A stretch of 60,145 nucleotides of DNA from an uncultured cyanobacterium (GTDB taxonomy: Bacteria; Cyanobacteriota; Cyanobacteriia; Cyanobacteriales; Geitlerinemataceae): positions 1 to 60,145 of the forward strand of contig CALCCD010000025.1 in assembly GCA_937899645.1 (NCBI GenBank), given 5' to 3'. The position numbers and the translations under genes were made by a program. The notes under the pieces were generated by a model. The model was given only the letters and a program-made list of their open reading frames with translations. It searched no databases and was not told where the DNA came from. This document shows positions 1 through 7,108 of the stretch, piece by piece (position 1 is the stretch's first letter; every line of letters starts with the position of its first letter).

Positions 1-409
1 CCCGAGGCAAGCTTTCCTCCATTTACCCGAAGATTAAAAGCTGACGCTGCACTAGCTTGTCTGGTGATTCATCGGTCTGGTGATTCATCGGTCTGGTGAT
101 TCATCGGTCGAGGCCATGAGTTTGAGAGCGCGATCGCCACCTCTTCGGGAGTAAATACCGAGCGAATTGCTGGGGCTTTGCGAGTGAAGCTGGTCGGTAT
201 CCGTGGAATTTGCATCCCCGATCGAGGGGGGTGAAAGCCTGCTAAACGCGGGATTGTTGGTTCTTTTCTCGGCTCTGGTGATGCGATTGGGGCCGTCAGT
301 TGAAGATTCCTTAAAGCTGCTGGATTCCGGGGGCCTCGGGCGGAAGTAGAAGAATAGTGCGAGTCCGAAACATACGAACTCCACTACGTTCCTCTACATC
401 CCGAACTCG
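1..409. other. Leading intergenic region
   Basis: No convincing gene is seen before position 410. A 99-codon open frame on the minus strand (85-384) has no recognisable family content and lies across a tandem repeat. Apart from that repeat at 61-108, I see only scattered HIP1-type GATCG motifs. A promoter for the gene at 410 should lie here, but no clear -35/-10 pair stands out. Confidence 0.6.
61..108. repeat. Three perfect tandem copies of a 16-base unit
   Basis: CTGGTGATTCATCGGT occurs three times head to tail (61-76, 77-92, 93-108) with no mismatch. Identical copies imply recent slippage. No function is evident. Confidence 0.95.
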
Positions 410-913
410 ATGAACACTGCTCTTCACCCCCAACCGCTTCCTATAGCCTGGCTGCAATGCTCGACGCTGGAGACATCGCTCGCCACGATGGGGGGAGACC
501 TTCCCGATAAGATTCCGGCACTGGTGCGCCTGCTGGAGAATCCGGCGAGCCCGGTGGCGCTTCCCGGCAGTATTGCGCTGCACGGTCACGACTGTCTGCA
601 CGTGCTGCTCGGTCGCGGTTTTTCGGCAGAGGACGAGGCGTTTGTGATTGGTTTTTCGATGGGCACGGCGCTGAACTGCAAGGCGTGGCACGTGGCGATT
701 TTTAAGTTCGCGGCGTTTTTCCTGTACCCGTCGGTGTATCGCCTCAATCGAGCGCAGCTTGAAGTGTTCGATCGCGGCTTCGCCTACGCGCGGACGTTGG
801 CTCACCGCAACCTGCATGCGTTTGATTTTCGACCGTTTGAAAAGATGCCGCTCGATTCGCTGCGCGCGCGGTTGGGCATTGATGCCGATTACTGCTCGCC
901 TGCGCGGGACTAG
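410..913 (+). CDS. Coq4-like protein with HDxxHx11E metal motif
   Basis: A 167-residue protein with no signal peptide. Residues 60-76 carry H60-D61, H64 and E76, exactly the spacing HDxxH-x11-E that defines the zinc site of the COQ4 family of ubiquinone biosynthesis. The flanking residues (GHDCLHVLLGRG, then EDEAFVIGF) also resemble that family. COQ4 acts in quinone head-group processing in mitochondria and proteobacteria. Cyanobacteria make plastoquinone, so a ubiquinone role should not be assumed. The protein is shorter than full-length COQ4 (about 220-260 residues), with the motif near the middle. It stands alone, about 130 bases before the STAND gene. The family call rests on the motif; the function is inference. 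Confidence 0.6.
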   Translation: MNTALHPQPLPIAWLQCSTLETSLATMGGDLPDKIPALVRLLENPASPVALPGSIALHGHDCLHVLLGRGFSAEDEAFVIGFSMGTALNCKAWHVAIFKFAAFFLYPSVYRLNRAQLEVFDRGFAYARTLAHRNLHAFDFRPFEKMPLDSLRARLGIDADYCSPARD

Positions 914-1046
914 ACGTTAGGAGCGTCGCGCTATTTGAAGGCGAAAGGTTTTTGACGTTGTGAATAGTTGATGAAATGACTGACGATCGCGCGTTCCTGG
1001 CGGGGCGCGCGATTATGCTGGTGGGGTGCGTGGCGTGGGGTTTGGC

Positions 1047-2741
1047 ATGGCGGGCGATCGTGACATCAATACTCAGGGCGGCGGCTACGAGGAGACGAAC
1101 AACTCCGGGCAGTCCGCCGGTCGCGATATCAACAATTTTGGCGTTGCGGCTCCGGCGCTGGAGCGGACAGCGGCAGGGACGCCGCATAATTTGCAGGCGC
1201 GGGGGATTCGGCAGGCGGGGCGATTTGTGGGGCGCGATCGCGAGCTGGCGCGGCTGGACGAGCTGCTGGCGCGATCGGGGCCGGTGGCGATTTCGAGTGC
1301 GCCGAGGCTGGCGGGGCTGGTGGGGATGGGCGGCGTTGGCAAGACGGAGCTGGCGGTGCAGTACGCGCGGCGATGTTTGGCGGCGGAGGCGTATCCCGGC
1401 GGGGTGGTGTGGCTGTCGGGGGCGCGGGCTGCGTTGGATTTGGTGAGTTTCGCGCAGGGGGCGCTGTTTCGGGAGCGGTGGCCGACGGAGTTGCGGGATA
1501 TGGCGGCGCAGGTGCAGTTTGTTTGGGATTGCTGGCCGGGGGATGGGGCGGTGTTGGTGGTGGTGGATGATGTGGCGGATTTTGCAGCGGAGGTAGAGCC
1601 GTGGTTGCCGGGGGGCGATCGGTTTCGGGTGTTGGTGACGACGCGGCGGCGACTGACGCAGTTGGAGCGGTTGGATTTGGAAGTGCTGAAACCATTGGCG
1701 GCGACGCGGCTGTTGGTGTCTTGGGTGGGGCGCGATCGGGTCTGTCAAGAGGCGCGAACGGCGCGGGATTTGCTGGGCTGGCTCGGGTGGCTGCCGAAGG
1801 CGATCGAGCTAGTGGGTGGCTTACTGGCGACCGAGCGATATTTGACGGTTGCGGCGCTGTTCGAGCAGTTGAAGGCGGAGCGGCTACGGCACGAGGCGAT
1901 CGAGCGAATCGATGCGGTGTTTGAGGTCAGTTGGGGACGTTTGTCGGAGTCCGCACAGCAGTTGGCGGCGGGGCTGAGCGTATTTGCGGATGCGCCGATT
2001 CCTTGGGAGTTGGTAGCGGGGACGATCGCAGGGTGCAGGGTGGAGCCGGGACGGGAACGCAAGCGGGACAAGCTCTGGCGCAAGTTGACGGGTCAGCCGC
2101 GCCCGGTTGTGAAGCAGTGGTGTTTGGTGTTGGCGGAGCCCGATCGGCGCAAGGCGCGGCGGGAGCTGGAGGAGCTGCACTTGCTGGAGCGGGTTGGCAA
2201 GGAGCGCTACGGGCTGCATCCGCTGGTGCGGGAGTTTTTTGCGGAGAAGCTGAGCGCGTGCGACGAGGCGACGGATTGGCGGCGGGCGTTTGCGAGCGCG
2301 TTGCTGCGGGCTTCGGAGGCGATTTCGCAGTCGATGAACCTCACGGAAGTTGCACAGTTCGAGCCGAGCTTGCCTCATCTCATCGAGCTGGCCGCACAGT
2401 TTGACTCGGGGGAGTTCGCCGAAAAATCGGCTCGCGCCTGTGGCGCTCTCTTCGTTTTCTACTACGCCCAAGGACTTTTCGATCGGGCGCAGCATTGGAG
2501 CGAACGCGCCCTGGAAATCTACGAACGGCAACTGGGCAGCGACCACCCCCATACCGCCTCCAGCCTCAACAATTTGGCGGGTCTGCATTACGATCGCGGC
2601 CAGTACGCCGAAGCTCTGCCGCTGTATCAGCGGGCGCTGGAAATCCTGCGCAAAGCTCTCGGAGAGCAGCACCCGCATACGCAAAGCGTGCTGAAGTCGA
2701 TCGCGATCGTCTCCGAAAAACTCTCCGACCCACCGCCATAA
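1047..2741 (+). CDS. STAND (NB-ARC type) NTPase with C-terminal TPRs
   Basis: The 564-residue product begins with a short Gly/Asn-rich segment containing GDRDIN and GRDIN motifs, often found ahead of STAND NTPases in cyanobacteria. An NB-ARC ATPase follows: VGRDREL linker, Walker A GMGGVGKTELA, Walker B VLVVVDDVAD, and an RxxVTTRR sensor segment. The C-terminus has tetratricopeptide repeats of the kinesin-light-chain kind (ALEIYERQLGSDHPHTASSL). STAND proteins are ligand-triggered switches used in signalling, cell death or anti-phage defence; this one has no obvious effector domain, so its output is unknown. ATG 1047, preceded by GTGGGG, is preferred to the GTG at 1026. The coding strand is very G-rich to about 2400, then C-rich, which suggests the TPR part was joined later. 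xisH follows after 10 bases. Confidence 0.85.
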   Translation: MAGDRDINTQGGGYEETNNSGQSAGRDINNFGVAAPALERTAAGTPHNLQARGIRQAGRFVGRDRELARLDELLARSGPVAISSAPRLAGLVGMGGVGKTELAVQYARRCLAAEAYPGGVVWLSGARAALDLVSFAQGALFRERWPTELRDMAAQVQFVWDCWPGDGAVLVVVDDVADFAAEVEPWLPGGDRFRVLVTTRRRLTQLERLDLEVLKPLAATRLLVSWVGRDRVCQEARTARDLLGWLGWLPKAIELVGGLLATERYLTVAALFEQLKAERLRHEAIERIDAVFEVSWGRLSESAQQLAAGLSVFADAPIPWELVAGTIAGCRVEPGRERKRDKLWRKLTGQPRPVVKQWCLVLAEPDRRKARRELEELHLLERVGKERYGLHPLVREFFAEKLSACDEATDWRRAFASALLRASEAISQSMNLTEVAQFEPSLPHLIELAAQFDSGEFAEKSARACGALFVFYYAQGLFDRAQHWSERALEIYERQLGSDHPHTASSLNNLAGLHYDRGQYAEALPLYQRALEILRKALGEQHPHTQSVLKSIAIVSEKLSDPPP

Positions 2742-2751
2742 CCACCACACA

Positions 2752-3180
2752 ATGCCCGCCAAAGACCTCTACCACGACACCATCAAAACCGCCCTCATCA
2801 ACGACGGCTGGGCGATCCTGCAAGACCCCTATCGCATCAGATACGAAGACGCCAAACTCTACGCCGACCTCTCTGCCTCGCGCCCAGTCTCCGCCCAGCG
2901 CGGCGATCGTAAAATCGTTGTTGAAATCAAAACCTTCGCCGACCCCTCCCCGCTCACCGGCTTCCACGCCGCCCTCGGTCAGTACATCTTCTACCGCGAC
3001 CTCATCCGCGCCACCGAACCCGAATACGACCTCTACCTCGCCACCGATCGCGAAGCCTACGAGCGGGTTCTGCTGCGCCCCTCCGCGCAGCTCGGGCTCA
3101 ATCGCAACGCCGTCAAACTGTTCGTCGTCAATCTCGAAAGTGAAGCTATAGCGCTATGGAATCCCGAGATCGCTACCTAA
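2752..3180 (+). CDS. xisH: XisH family protein
   Basis: This 142-residue protein matches the XisH family, first found as a factor controlling excision of the fdxN element in heterocystous Anabaena and later seen widely in cyanobacteria with no such element nearby. Diagnostic parts are the N-terminal MPAKDLYHDTIKTAL, the DPYRIRYEDAKLYADL segment and KIVVEIKTF, the last two resembling a restriction-endonuclease-like core. It starts 10 bases after the STAND gene and overlaps xisI by 25 bases, so the three genes may be co-transcribed and xisH-xisI translation coupled. There is no sign of an fdxN element or nitrogenase gene here, so a role in excision is not supported. Codon use is strongly C-rich, like xisI and unlike the start of the STAND gene. 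Confidence 0.9.
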   Translation: MPAKDLYHDTIKTALINDGWAILQDPYRIRYEDAKLYADLSASRPVSAQRGDRKIVVEIKTFADPSPLTGFHAALGQYIFYRDLIRATEPEYDLYLATDREAYERVLLRPSAQLGLNRNAVKLFVVNLESEAIALWNPEIAT

Positions 3181-3497
3181 ACGCCCTCGAAACCGTCGTC
3201 CGCGACTACTACGACTGGGTGAGACGCGCCGATGACGACGACGATGAAAACTGCCTGATTATCGACCGAGAACGCGGCTACTGCCTCTGGCACTGCCTCG
3301 GCTGGAACGGCGATCGCCGCGTCGATCGCACCATGATTTTCGCCCGCCTCAAAAACGGCAAAATCTGGATCGAAACCGACGAAACCACCGACGGCATCGC
3401 CTGCGACCTGATGCGCGCCGGAATCCCCAACACCGAAATCGTCCTCGGCTTCCTACCGCCCAGCAAGCGCCCCCTCTCCGAATTCGCGATCGCCTGA
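3156..3497 (+). CDS. xisI: XisI family protein
   Basis: This 113-residue partner of XisH carries the family signature: an N-terminal helix with an acidic run (YDWVRRADDDDDEN), then a DRERGYCLWHCLGWNGDRRV strand region, KIWIETDETTDGIACDL and the closing NTEIVLGFLPPSKRP. XisI and XisH occur as adjacent, overlapping genes and probably act together, though their biochemical role outside fdxN excision is not known. The start at 3156 lies inside xisH, with a 25-base overlap. The length is normal for the family and no frame damage is seen. Downstream come two copies of a 13-base direct repeat and then a secreted-protein gene. Confidence 0.9.
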   Translation: MESRDRYLNALETVVRDYYDWVRRADDDDDENCLIIDRERGYCLWHCLGWNGDRRVDRTMIFARLKNGKIWIETDETTDGIACDLMRAGIPNTEIVLGFLPPSKRPLSEFAIA

Positions 3498-3514
3498 CCC
3501 CACCCCCTCTCGCT

Positions 3515-3549
3515 ATAAAATCCCCAGGAGAACTCGATAAAATCCCCAG
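3515..3549. repeat. Direct repeat pair ATAAAATCCCCAG
   Basis: Two perfect copies of this 13-base sequence lie at 3515-3527 and 3537-3549, a 22-base period, ending 5 bases before the next start codon. The spacing of two helical turns is compatible with a regulator site, but the sequence may simply be a local duplication. Confidence 0.6.
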
Positions 3550-3554
3550 ATAAC

Positions 3555-3965
3555 ATGCGTCCTCTCCTGCGATCGCTCCCCGCCACCGCCCTCAGCAGCC
3601 TCGCCCTCGCCGCCCCGACCCTCGTTAAACCCGTCCAGGCTGAACCCGTCATCTACGACTTCACCGTCGAAGTCCGCACCGGCAGCCTCGCCGGAAACAG
3701 CTTCTACGGCACGTTCCGCTACGACGACGACGCGATCGCCGGAACCGGACGCGAGACGATCGGCGTTGACGACGGCCTCACCGTCAAAATGCGCTTCTAC
3801 GGCCTCGACTTCCAAGCTCCCGACGACGTGGACTTTCCCGACTACCCCCGCGTCAATCTCGTCGATGGCGAAATCGAATCCCTCGACTTCTGGATCGAAC
3901 CCGGCGATCGCGTCCAGTGGTGGGACTTCCCCGGCTGGGACGTGGAGCTGATGGCGCGCGATTAG
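3555..3965 (+). CDS. Small secreted protein, PEP-CTERM-family-like body
   Basis: This 136-residue product opens with a basic, Ala/Leu-rich signal peptide ending near PVQA (about residue 30). The mature part (YDFTVEVRTGSLAGNSFYGTFRYDD) resembles the beta-rich bodies of cyanobacterial PEP-CTERM or similar secreted proteins. A C-terminal sorting motif and membrane anchor are absent, because the reading frame stops after WDVELMARD. It is either a naturally unanchored protein or has lost its tail. The stop codon overlaps that of the convergent methyltransferase gene by 4 bases, so truncation by rearrangement at this junction is possible. No enzymatic motif is seen and the function is unknown. Confidence 0.65.
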   Translation: MRPLLRSLPATALSSLALAAPTLVKPVQAEPVIYDFTVEVRTGSLAGNSFYGTFRYDDDAIAGTGRETIGVDDGLTVKMRFYGLDFQAPDDVDFPDYPRVNLVDGEIESLDFWIEPGDRVQWWDFPGWDVELMARD

Positions 3966-4732
3966 TCGTCGGGCGCGTCCGCCAGCTCCGCTCGGAACCG
4001 CAGCCGCACGTAGTCCGCAAACCAGTTACCGTCCGCGTCTCGCAACGTCGGCTCCAGCCGATCGCAGATCCAGTCGAACGCCCGCTCGCGATCGGCCTCT
4101 CCCGCCTCGACAATGCCATCGGCAAACACCGCCAGCCAGGCGCGCAGCCCGTTCGGCAGCGGCGTCGGTCGCGGAATCAGCGCAATCTCCGTGACGCGAA
4201 ACCCTTCGGACTCCAGCAGCGCACGATATTCCGCTACGGTCGGGAAATACCAGGGATTTGAGAACGTGTCGATCGCCGGGTTGGCCGTAAAAAATGCCTC
4301 GATCGCGCCGACGATCGCCGCCACATTTCCCGCCCCACCGAACTCCGCGACGAACCGCCCGCCCGGCTTCAGCGCCTTCGCCACGCCGCGCACCACCGCC
4401 CGCGCCTCGGGCATCCAGTGCAGCGCTGCATTGGAAAACACCGCGTCGAACTCGCGATCGAAGTCCAGTTCCTGCCCGCGACAGACTCGCGCATCTAGCC
4501 CGCGCGCTTTCGCCGTCGCGACCATCTCGGGGCTAGCATCGACACCGATGACTTCGACGCCGCGATCGCGCAGCTCCAGGGTCAGCGCCCCGTCGCCGCA
4601 ACCGAGATCGAGGATGCGCTCTCCGGGCTGCGGCGCGAGCAACTTCAGGACGGGTCGCCCGAGGACGGGGACGAAGTCGGCATCGTTTTGGTAGCGATCG
4701 GGGTTCCAGCTTTTGTCTTGGGGAGAGTTCAT
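3962..4732 (-). CDS. Class I SAM-dependent methyltransferase (trans-aconitate methyltransferase-like)
   Basis: This 256-residue cytosolic protein has a complete class I methyltransferase core: motif I ILDLGCGDGALT (around 40-51), the acidic end of strand 2 (VIGVDAS), motif FDAVFSNAALHWM and LKPGGRFVAEFGG. The HWM segment and overall length resemble trans-aconitate methyltransferase-like enzymes, but the small-molecule substrate cannot be read from sequence. It is convergent with the secreted-protein gene (shared stop bases). Its upstream side contains one arm of a long inverted repeat shared with the cysteine desulfurase gene, so the two minus-strand genes are separated by a strong hairpin and are probably transcribed apart. 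Confidence 0.85.
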   Translation of the reverse strand: MNSPQDKSWNPDRYQNDADFVPVLGRPVLKLLAPQPGERILDLGCGDGALTLELRDRGVEVIGVDASPEMVATAKARGLDARVCRGQELDFDREFDAVFSNAALHWMPEARAVVRGVAKALKPGGRFVAEFGGAGNVAAIVGAIEAFFTANPAIDTFSNPWYFPTVAEYRALLESEGFRVTEIALIPRPTPLPNGLRAWLAVFADGIVEAGEADRERAFDWICDRLEPTLRDADGNWFADYVRLRFRAELADAPDD

Positions 4733-4738
4733 AAGAAA

Positions 4739-4860
4739 TCAACGAGCACTGAGCCTGTCGAAGTGCGGGTTTCGGGTACCGCGAGAACTGCCAAAGTGTC
4801 TCGTTCAACATCAATCTGCCTTATCCTAAGCCGCACTTCGACAAGCTCAGTGCTCATTGA
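4739..4860. repeat. REP-like long inverted repeat
   Basis: The arms at 4744-4768 and 4831-4855 are reverse complements over 25 bases with one mismatch. The core is CTGAGCTTGTCGAAG (here with C for T in the left arm). Complementarity continues outward to about 4739 and 4860. The same core recurs at 37281-37312 and twice at 56782-56826, so this is a dispersed family. The right arm contains the stop codon of the cysteine desulfurase gene. Confidence 0.9.
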
Positions 4861-6007
4861 CACGCAGCTCTTTGACTGCCGACACCACCGCTGCCGCCAC
4901 TGTCTCAATCTGCTCGGCGGTGGTCGATCGCCCCAACCCAAACCGCAGTGACGCCAGCGCCAGGTCATCGGACAGGCCGAGCGATCGCAGCACGTGGGAC
5001 GATTTCGCCGTCGCCGACGAGCAGGCCGACCCGGACGATAGCGCCACCATCGGCTGGAGCGATCGCAGCAGCCGATTGCCGTTCAGCCCCGCAAAGCTAA
5101 GGTTGAGGTTACCCGCAAGCCGCTGGGTTGGGTGGCCGTTGAGCGTGACGCCACCGAGGGGCTCGATCGCCTCGAACAAGCGCGATCGCAGCGAACTTAA
5201 GCGAGCGGTTTCGGCCTCCATCTCCGCGACGCCGATCGCGATCGCCTCCGCCATTCCGACGATCTGCGGGGCGTAGAGCGTGCCCGATCGCCGTCCGCGT
5301 TCCTGCCCGCCGCCGTGGAGCTGAGCCGCGATCGCCACGCGCGGATCGCGCCGCCGGACGTAGAGCGCGCCGCCTCCCTTCGGGCCGTAGATTTTGTGGG
5401 CAGTGAGCGACATTAGGTCGATATGCTGAGTCGTCACATCCAGGGGGATTTTGCCGATCGCCTGGGCGGCATCGGTGTGGAAATAGATGTCGCGATCGTG
5501 GCAAAGCTGGCCGATCTCGGCGATCGGTTGCAGGACACCGATTTCGTTGTTCGCCGCCATTATCGAGACGAGAATGGTGTCATCACGCAGGCTGGCAGCG
5601 AGCTTGTCGAGATCGATGAGACCGTCGCGATCGACCGGCAGATACGTCACCTCAAAACCCAACGACGCCAGATATTCGCAAGGGTCGAGCACGGCACTGT
5701 GTTCGGTGCAGATGGTGACGATGTGCTTGCCCCGCGCCATATTGGCTTCCGCGACGCCCTTGATCGCCAGGTTATTTGCCTCGGTCGCGCCGCTGGTGAA
5801 GACGATTTCGGTGGGGTCTGCGCCGATCGCACTGGCGATCGTCTGCCGCGCTTGAGTGACGGCCTCTTCCGCTTCCCAGCCGTAAAGATGCGAGCTGCTA
5901 GCGGGGTTGCCGAAGCGCTCGTTAAAGTAGGGCAACATCGCCGCCAGGACGCGATCGTCCACGGGGGTGGTGGCGTGATGGTCGAGATAGATGGGCGGCG
6001 AGGTCAT
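4847..6007 (-). CDS. iscS: Cysteine desulfurase (IscS/NifS family)
   Basis: The 386-residue PLP enzyme takes sulfur from cysteine as a persulfide for Fe-S cluster and thiocofactor assembly. The family start is IYLDHHATTPVD. The PLP lysine is K205 in LTAHKIYGPKG, FHTDAAQAIGK holds the ring-stacking and phosphate contacts, and the persulfide cysteine is C329 in SSGSACSSA. The short loop around C329 and the SSHVL helix fit the group I (NifS/IscS) type. The start at 6007 is chosen because homology begins there; in-frame codons to 6100 code for unrelated residues. The last residues, VNEH and the stop, are encoded by the REP-like repeat, so that repeat appears to have reshaped the C-terminus. No other Fe-S genes are adjacent. 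Confidence 0.92.
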   Translation of the reverse strand: MTSPPIYLDHHATTPVDDRVLAAMLPYFNERFGNPASSSHLYGWEAEEAVTQARQTIASAIGADPTEIVFTSGATEANNLAIKGVAEANMARGKHIVTICTEHSAVLDPCEYLASLGFEVTYLPVDRDGLIDLDKLAASLRDDTILVSIMAANNEIGVLQPIAEIGQLCHDRDIYFHTDAAQAIGKIPLDVTTQHIDLMSLTAHKIYGPKGGGALYVRRRDPRVAIAAQLHGGGQERGRRSGTLYAPQIVGMAEAIAIGVAEMEAETARLSSLRSRLFEAIEPLGGVTLNGHPTQRLAGNLNLSFAGLNGNRLLRSLQPMVALSSGSACSSATAKSSHVLRSLGLSDDLALASLRFGLGRSTTAEQIETVAAAVVSAVKELRVNEH

Positions 6008-6075
6008 GCCGAGGCGAGGTGGTGGTGTCTGTCCCGATTTTAATGAACGGGTGCAATTAAGAGCGAGCCGCCACG

Positions 6076-6109
6076 AAAAATGGCCGGAGCGCGACAGCAC
6101 CCCCGGCCA
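6076..6109 (-). terminator. Rho-independent terminator after petJ
   Basis: TGGCCGG (6081-6087) pairs perfectly with CCGGCCA (6103-6109) around a 15-base loop. On the minus strand the stem is followed by five T (complement of A 6076-6080). It lies 41 bases past the petJ stop. Confidence 0.8.
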
Positions 6110-6149
6110 AATTCGTTTAGCCTTGCGCGTGTGGTGCGAGCCGCGAGCC

Positions 6150-6482
6150 TTACCAGCCTTTGTCAGCTCGATCGAGCACGTAGGCCGCTACGCTTGCGAT
6201 TTGGTCGTCGCTCAGGCGACCGCCGAAAGCGGGCATCGCCATTTTGCCCTTGGTGACTTGGTAGACGATTTTGTCTTCTGAGTACATGTCGTATTTCTGA
6301 AGCGCGTCTTTCTTCAGGGTTTTGGCTGCGTTGACGCGATTAGTACCACCCGCGTGGCAAGCCGCACAGTTTTGGGCGAAGATTTTTGAACCCGCTTCGA
6401 TATCTGCAGCTGTAGCTTGGCCGACGAACAGCGTAAAGGCTGCCAGCAGAGCACAGCAGCTCAGGAGAAGGTGTTTGAACAT
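6150..6482 (-). CDS. petJ: Cytochrome c6 precursor
   Basis: Cytochrome c6 carries electrons in the thylakoid lumen from cytochrome b6f to photosystem I and replaces plastocyanin when copper is scarce. The 110-residue precursor has a 25-residue signal peptide (positive MFKH, hydrophobic core, cleavage after QATA) and a mature part starting [10 protein letters not shown]. The haem attaches at C39-A-A-C42-H43, and the axial methionine is M83 in MAMPAF. Length and ending (VLDRADKGW) are typical. The start at 6482 gives the signal peptide; a longer frame to 6545 adds non-homologous residues. The gene is divergent from petR-petP, the copper-dependent regulator and protease pair, and is closed by a strong terminator. 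Confidence 0.96.
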   Translation of the reverse strand: MFKHLLLSCCALLAAFTLFVGQATAADIEAGSKIFAQNCAACHAGGTNRVNAAKTLKKDALQKYDMYSEDKIVYQVTKGKMAMPAFGGRLSDDQIASVAAYVLDRADKGW

Positions 6483-6538
6483 TGTTTGTGGAAAATTGAA
6501 CCGAATGCGATATCCACAATCTCGGGTCTCCCAAAAGG

Positions 6539-6552
6539 CCGTCAAAAGACGG
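6539..6552. promoter_or_regulatory. Inverted repeat CCGTC-AAAA-GACGG, candidate PetR operator
   Basis: A perfect 5+5 palindrome lies in the 203-base divergent region between petJ and petR, 57 bases upstream of the petJ start. BlaI/CopY-type repressors bind short dyads of this size. A second dyad, CGCGC-N7-GCGCG (6602-6618), is nearer petR. Assignment to PetR is by position only. Confidence 0.3.
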
Positions 6553-6685
6553 TGCGTCGAAGTATTGCGAAGCGTTAATTTCGATCGGTTTCAGCCGAAG
6601 ACGCGCGTTAGCAGCGCGATCGTCTGCCGAGCCCGTAAGTTATGCTGAACGCTAAGTTTTGAAATCCTCACAACCGATCGCGACG

Positions 6686-7108
6686 ATGACCCCACAACCC
6701 ACCCCAGAACCGAAGCGCTTGTTTCTCGGCTCGCTGGAAAGCGAAATCGTCGAGATTCTCTGGCAGCTCGAGCCCGTCACGGCGCGATCGATCCACGAGC
6801 ACATCCTCTCCGACCCCGATCGCGAGCTGGCCTACACCTCGGTGACGACAATTTTGCAGCGCCTGGAAACTAAGGGCTGGGTCGAGCGTAAAAAAGAAGG
6901 CCGGGCGTTTGTCTGGAGCGCCAAGCTCGATCGTCAATCGGCCAACGCGCTGCGCGCACGCGAGCATCTGAACAACTTCCTGGCGTTGGGCAACGCCGAC
7001 GCGATCGCCGCCTTCGCGGACAATATCGATGGCGACAGCCTCGATCGCCTCGACGCGATCGCCCAGCGCCTGCGCGAAGTTCGCCGCCTGCGCGGAGAGG
7101 AAGACTAA
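6686..7108 (+). CDS. petR: BlaI/CopY-type transcription regulator PetR
   Basis: A 140-residue winged-helix repressor of the BlaI/MecI/CopY class: LGSLESEIVEILWQLEPVTARSI (helices 1-2), the recognition region AYTSVTTILQRLETKGWVERK, and a dimerising C-terminal helix. In Synechocystis PCC 6803 the BlaI-type PetR represses petJ and activates petE when copper is present, and the membrane protease PetP removes PetR when copper is low. Direct divergence from petJ and a 1-base stop/start overlap with the M56 protease gene make the same role very likely here. The start at ATG 6686 is preferred to a TTG at 6659 because the family core begins shortly after. The first 10 residues are proline-rich and not conserved. 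Confidence 0.85.
   Translation: MTPQPTPEPKRLFLGSLESEIVEILWQLEPVTARSIHEHILSDPDRELAYTSVTTILQRLETKGWVERKKEGRAFVWSAKLDRQSANALRAREHLNNFLALGNADAIAAFADNIDGDSLDRLDAIAQRLREVRRLRGEED

Noticed and set aside
744-1748. 334-codon minus-strand ORF rich in Arg/Pro/His
   Set aside because: Shadow of the Coq4-like and STAND genes; composition is implausible for a protein.
3555-3965. PEP-CTERM anchored protein
   Set aside because: The body resembles such proteins, but there is no PEP motif, helix or basic tail before the stop.
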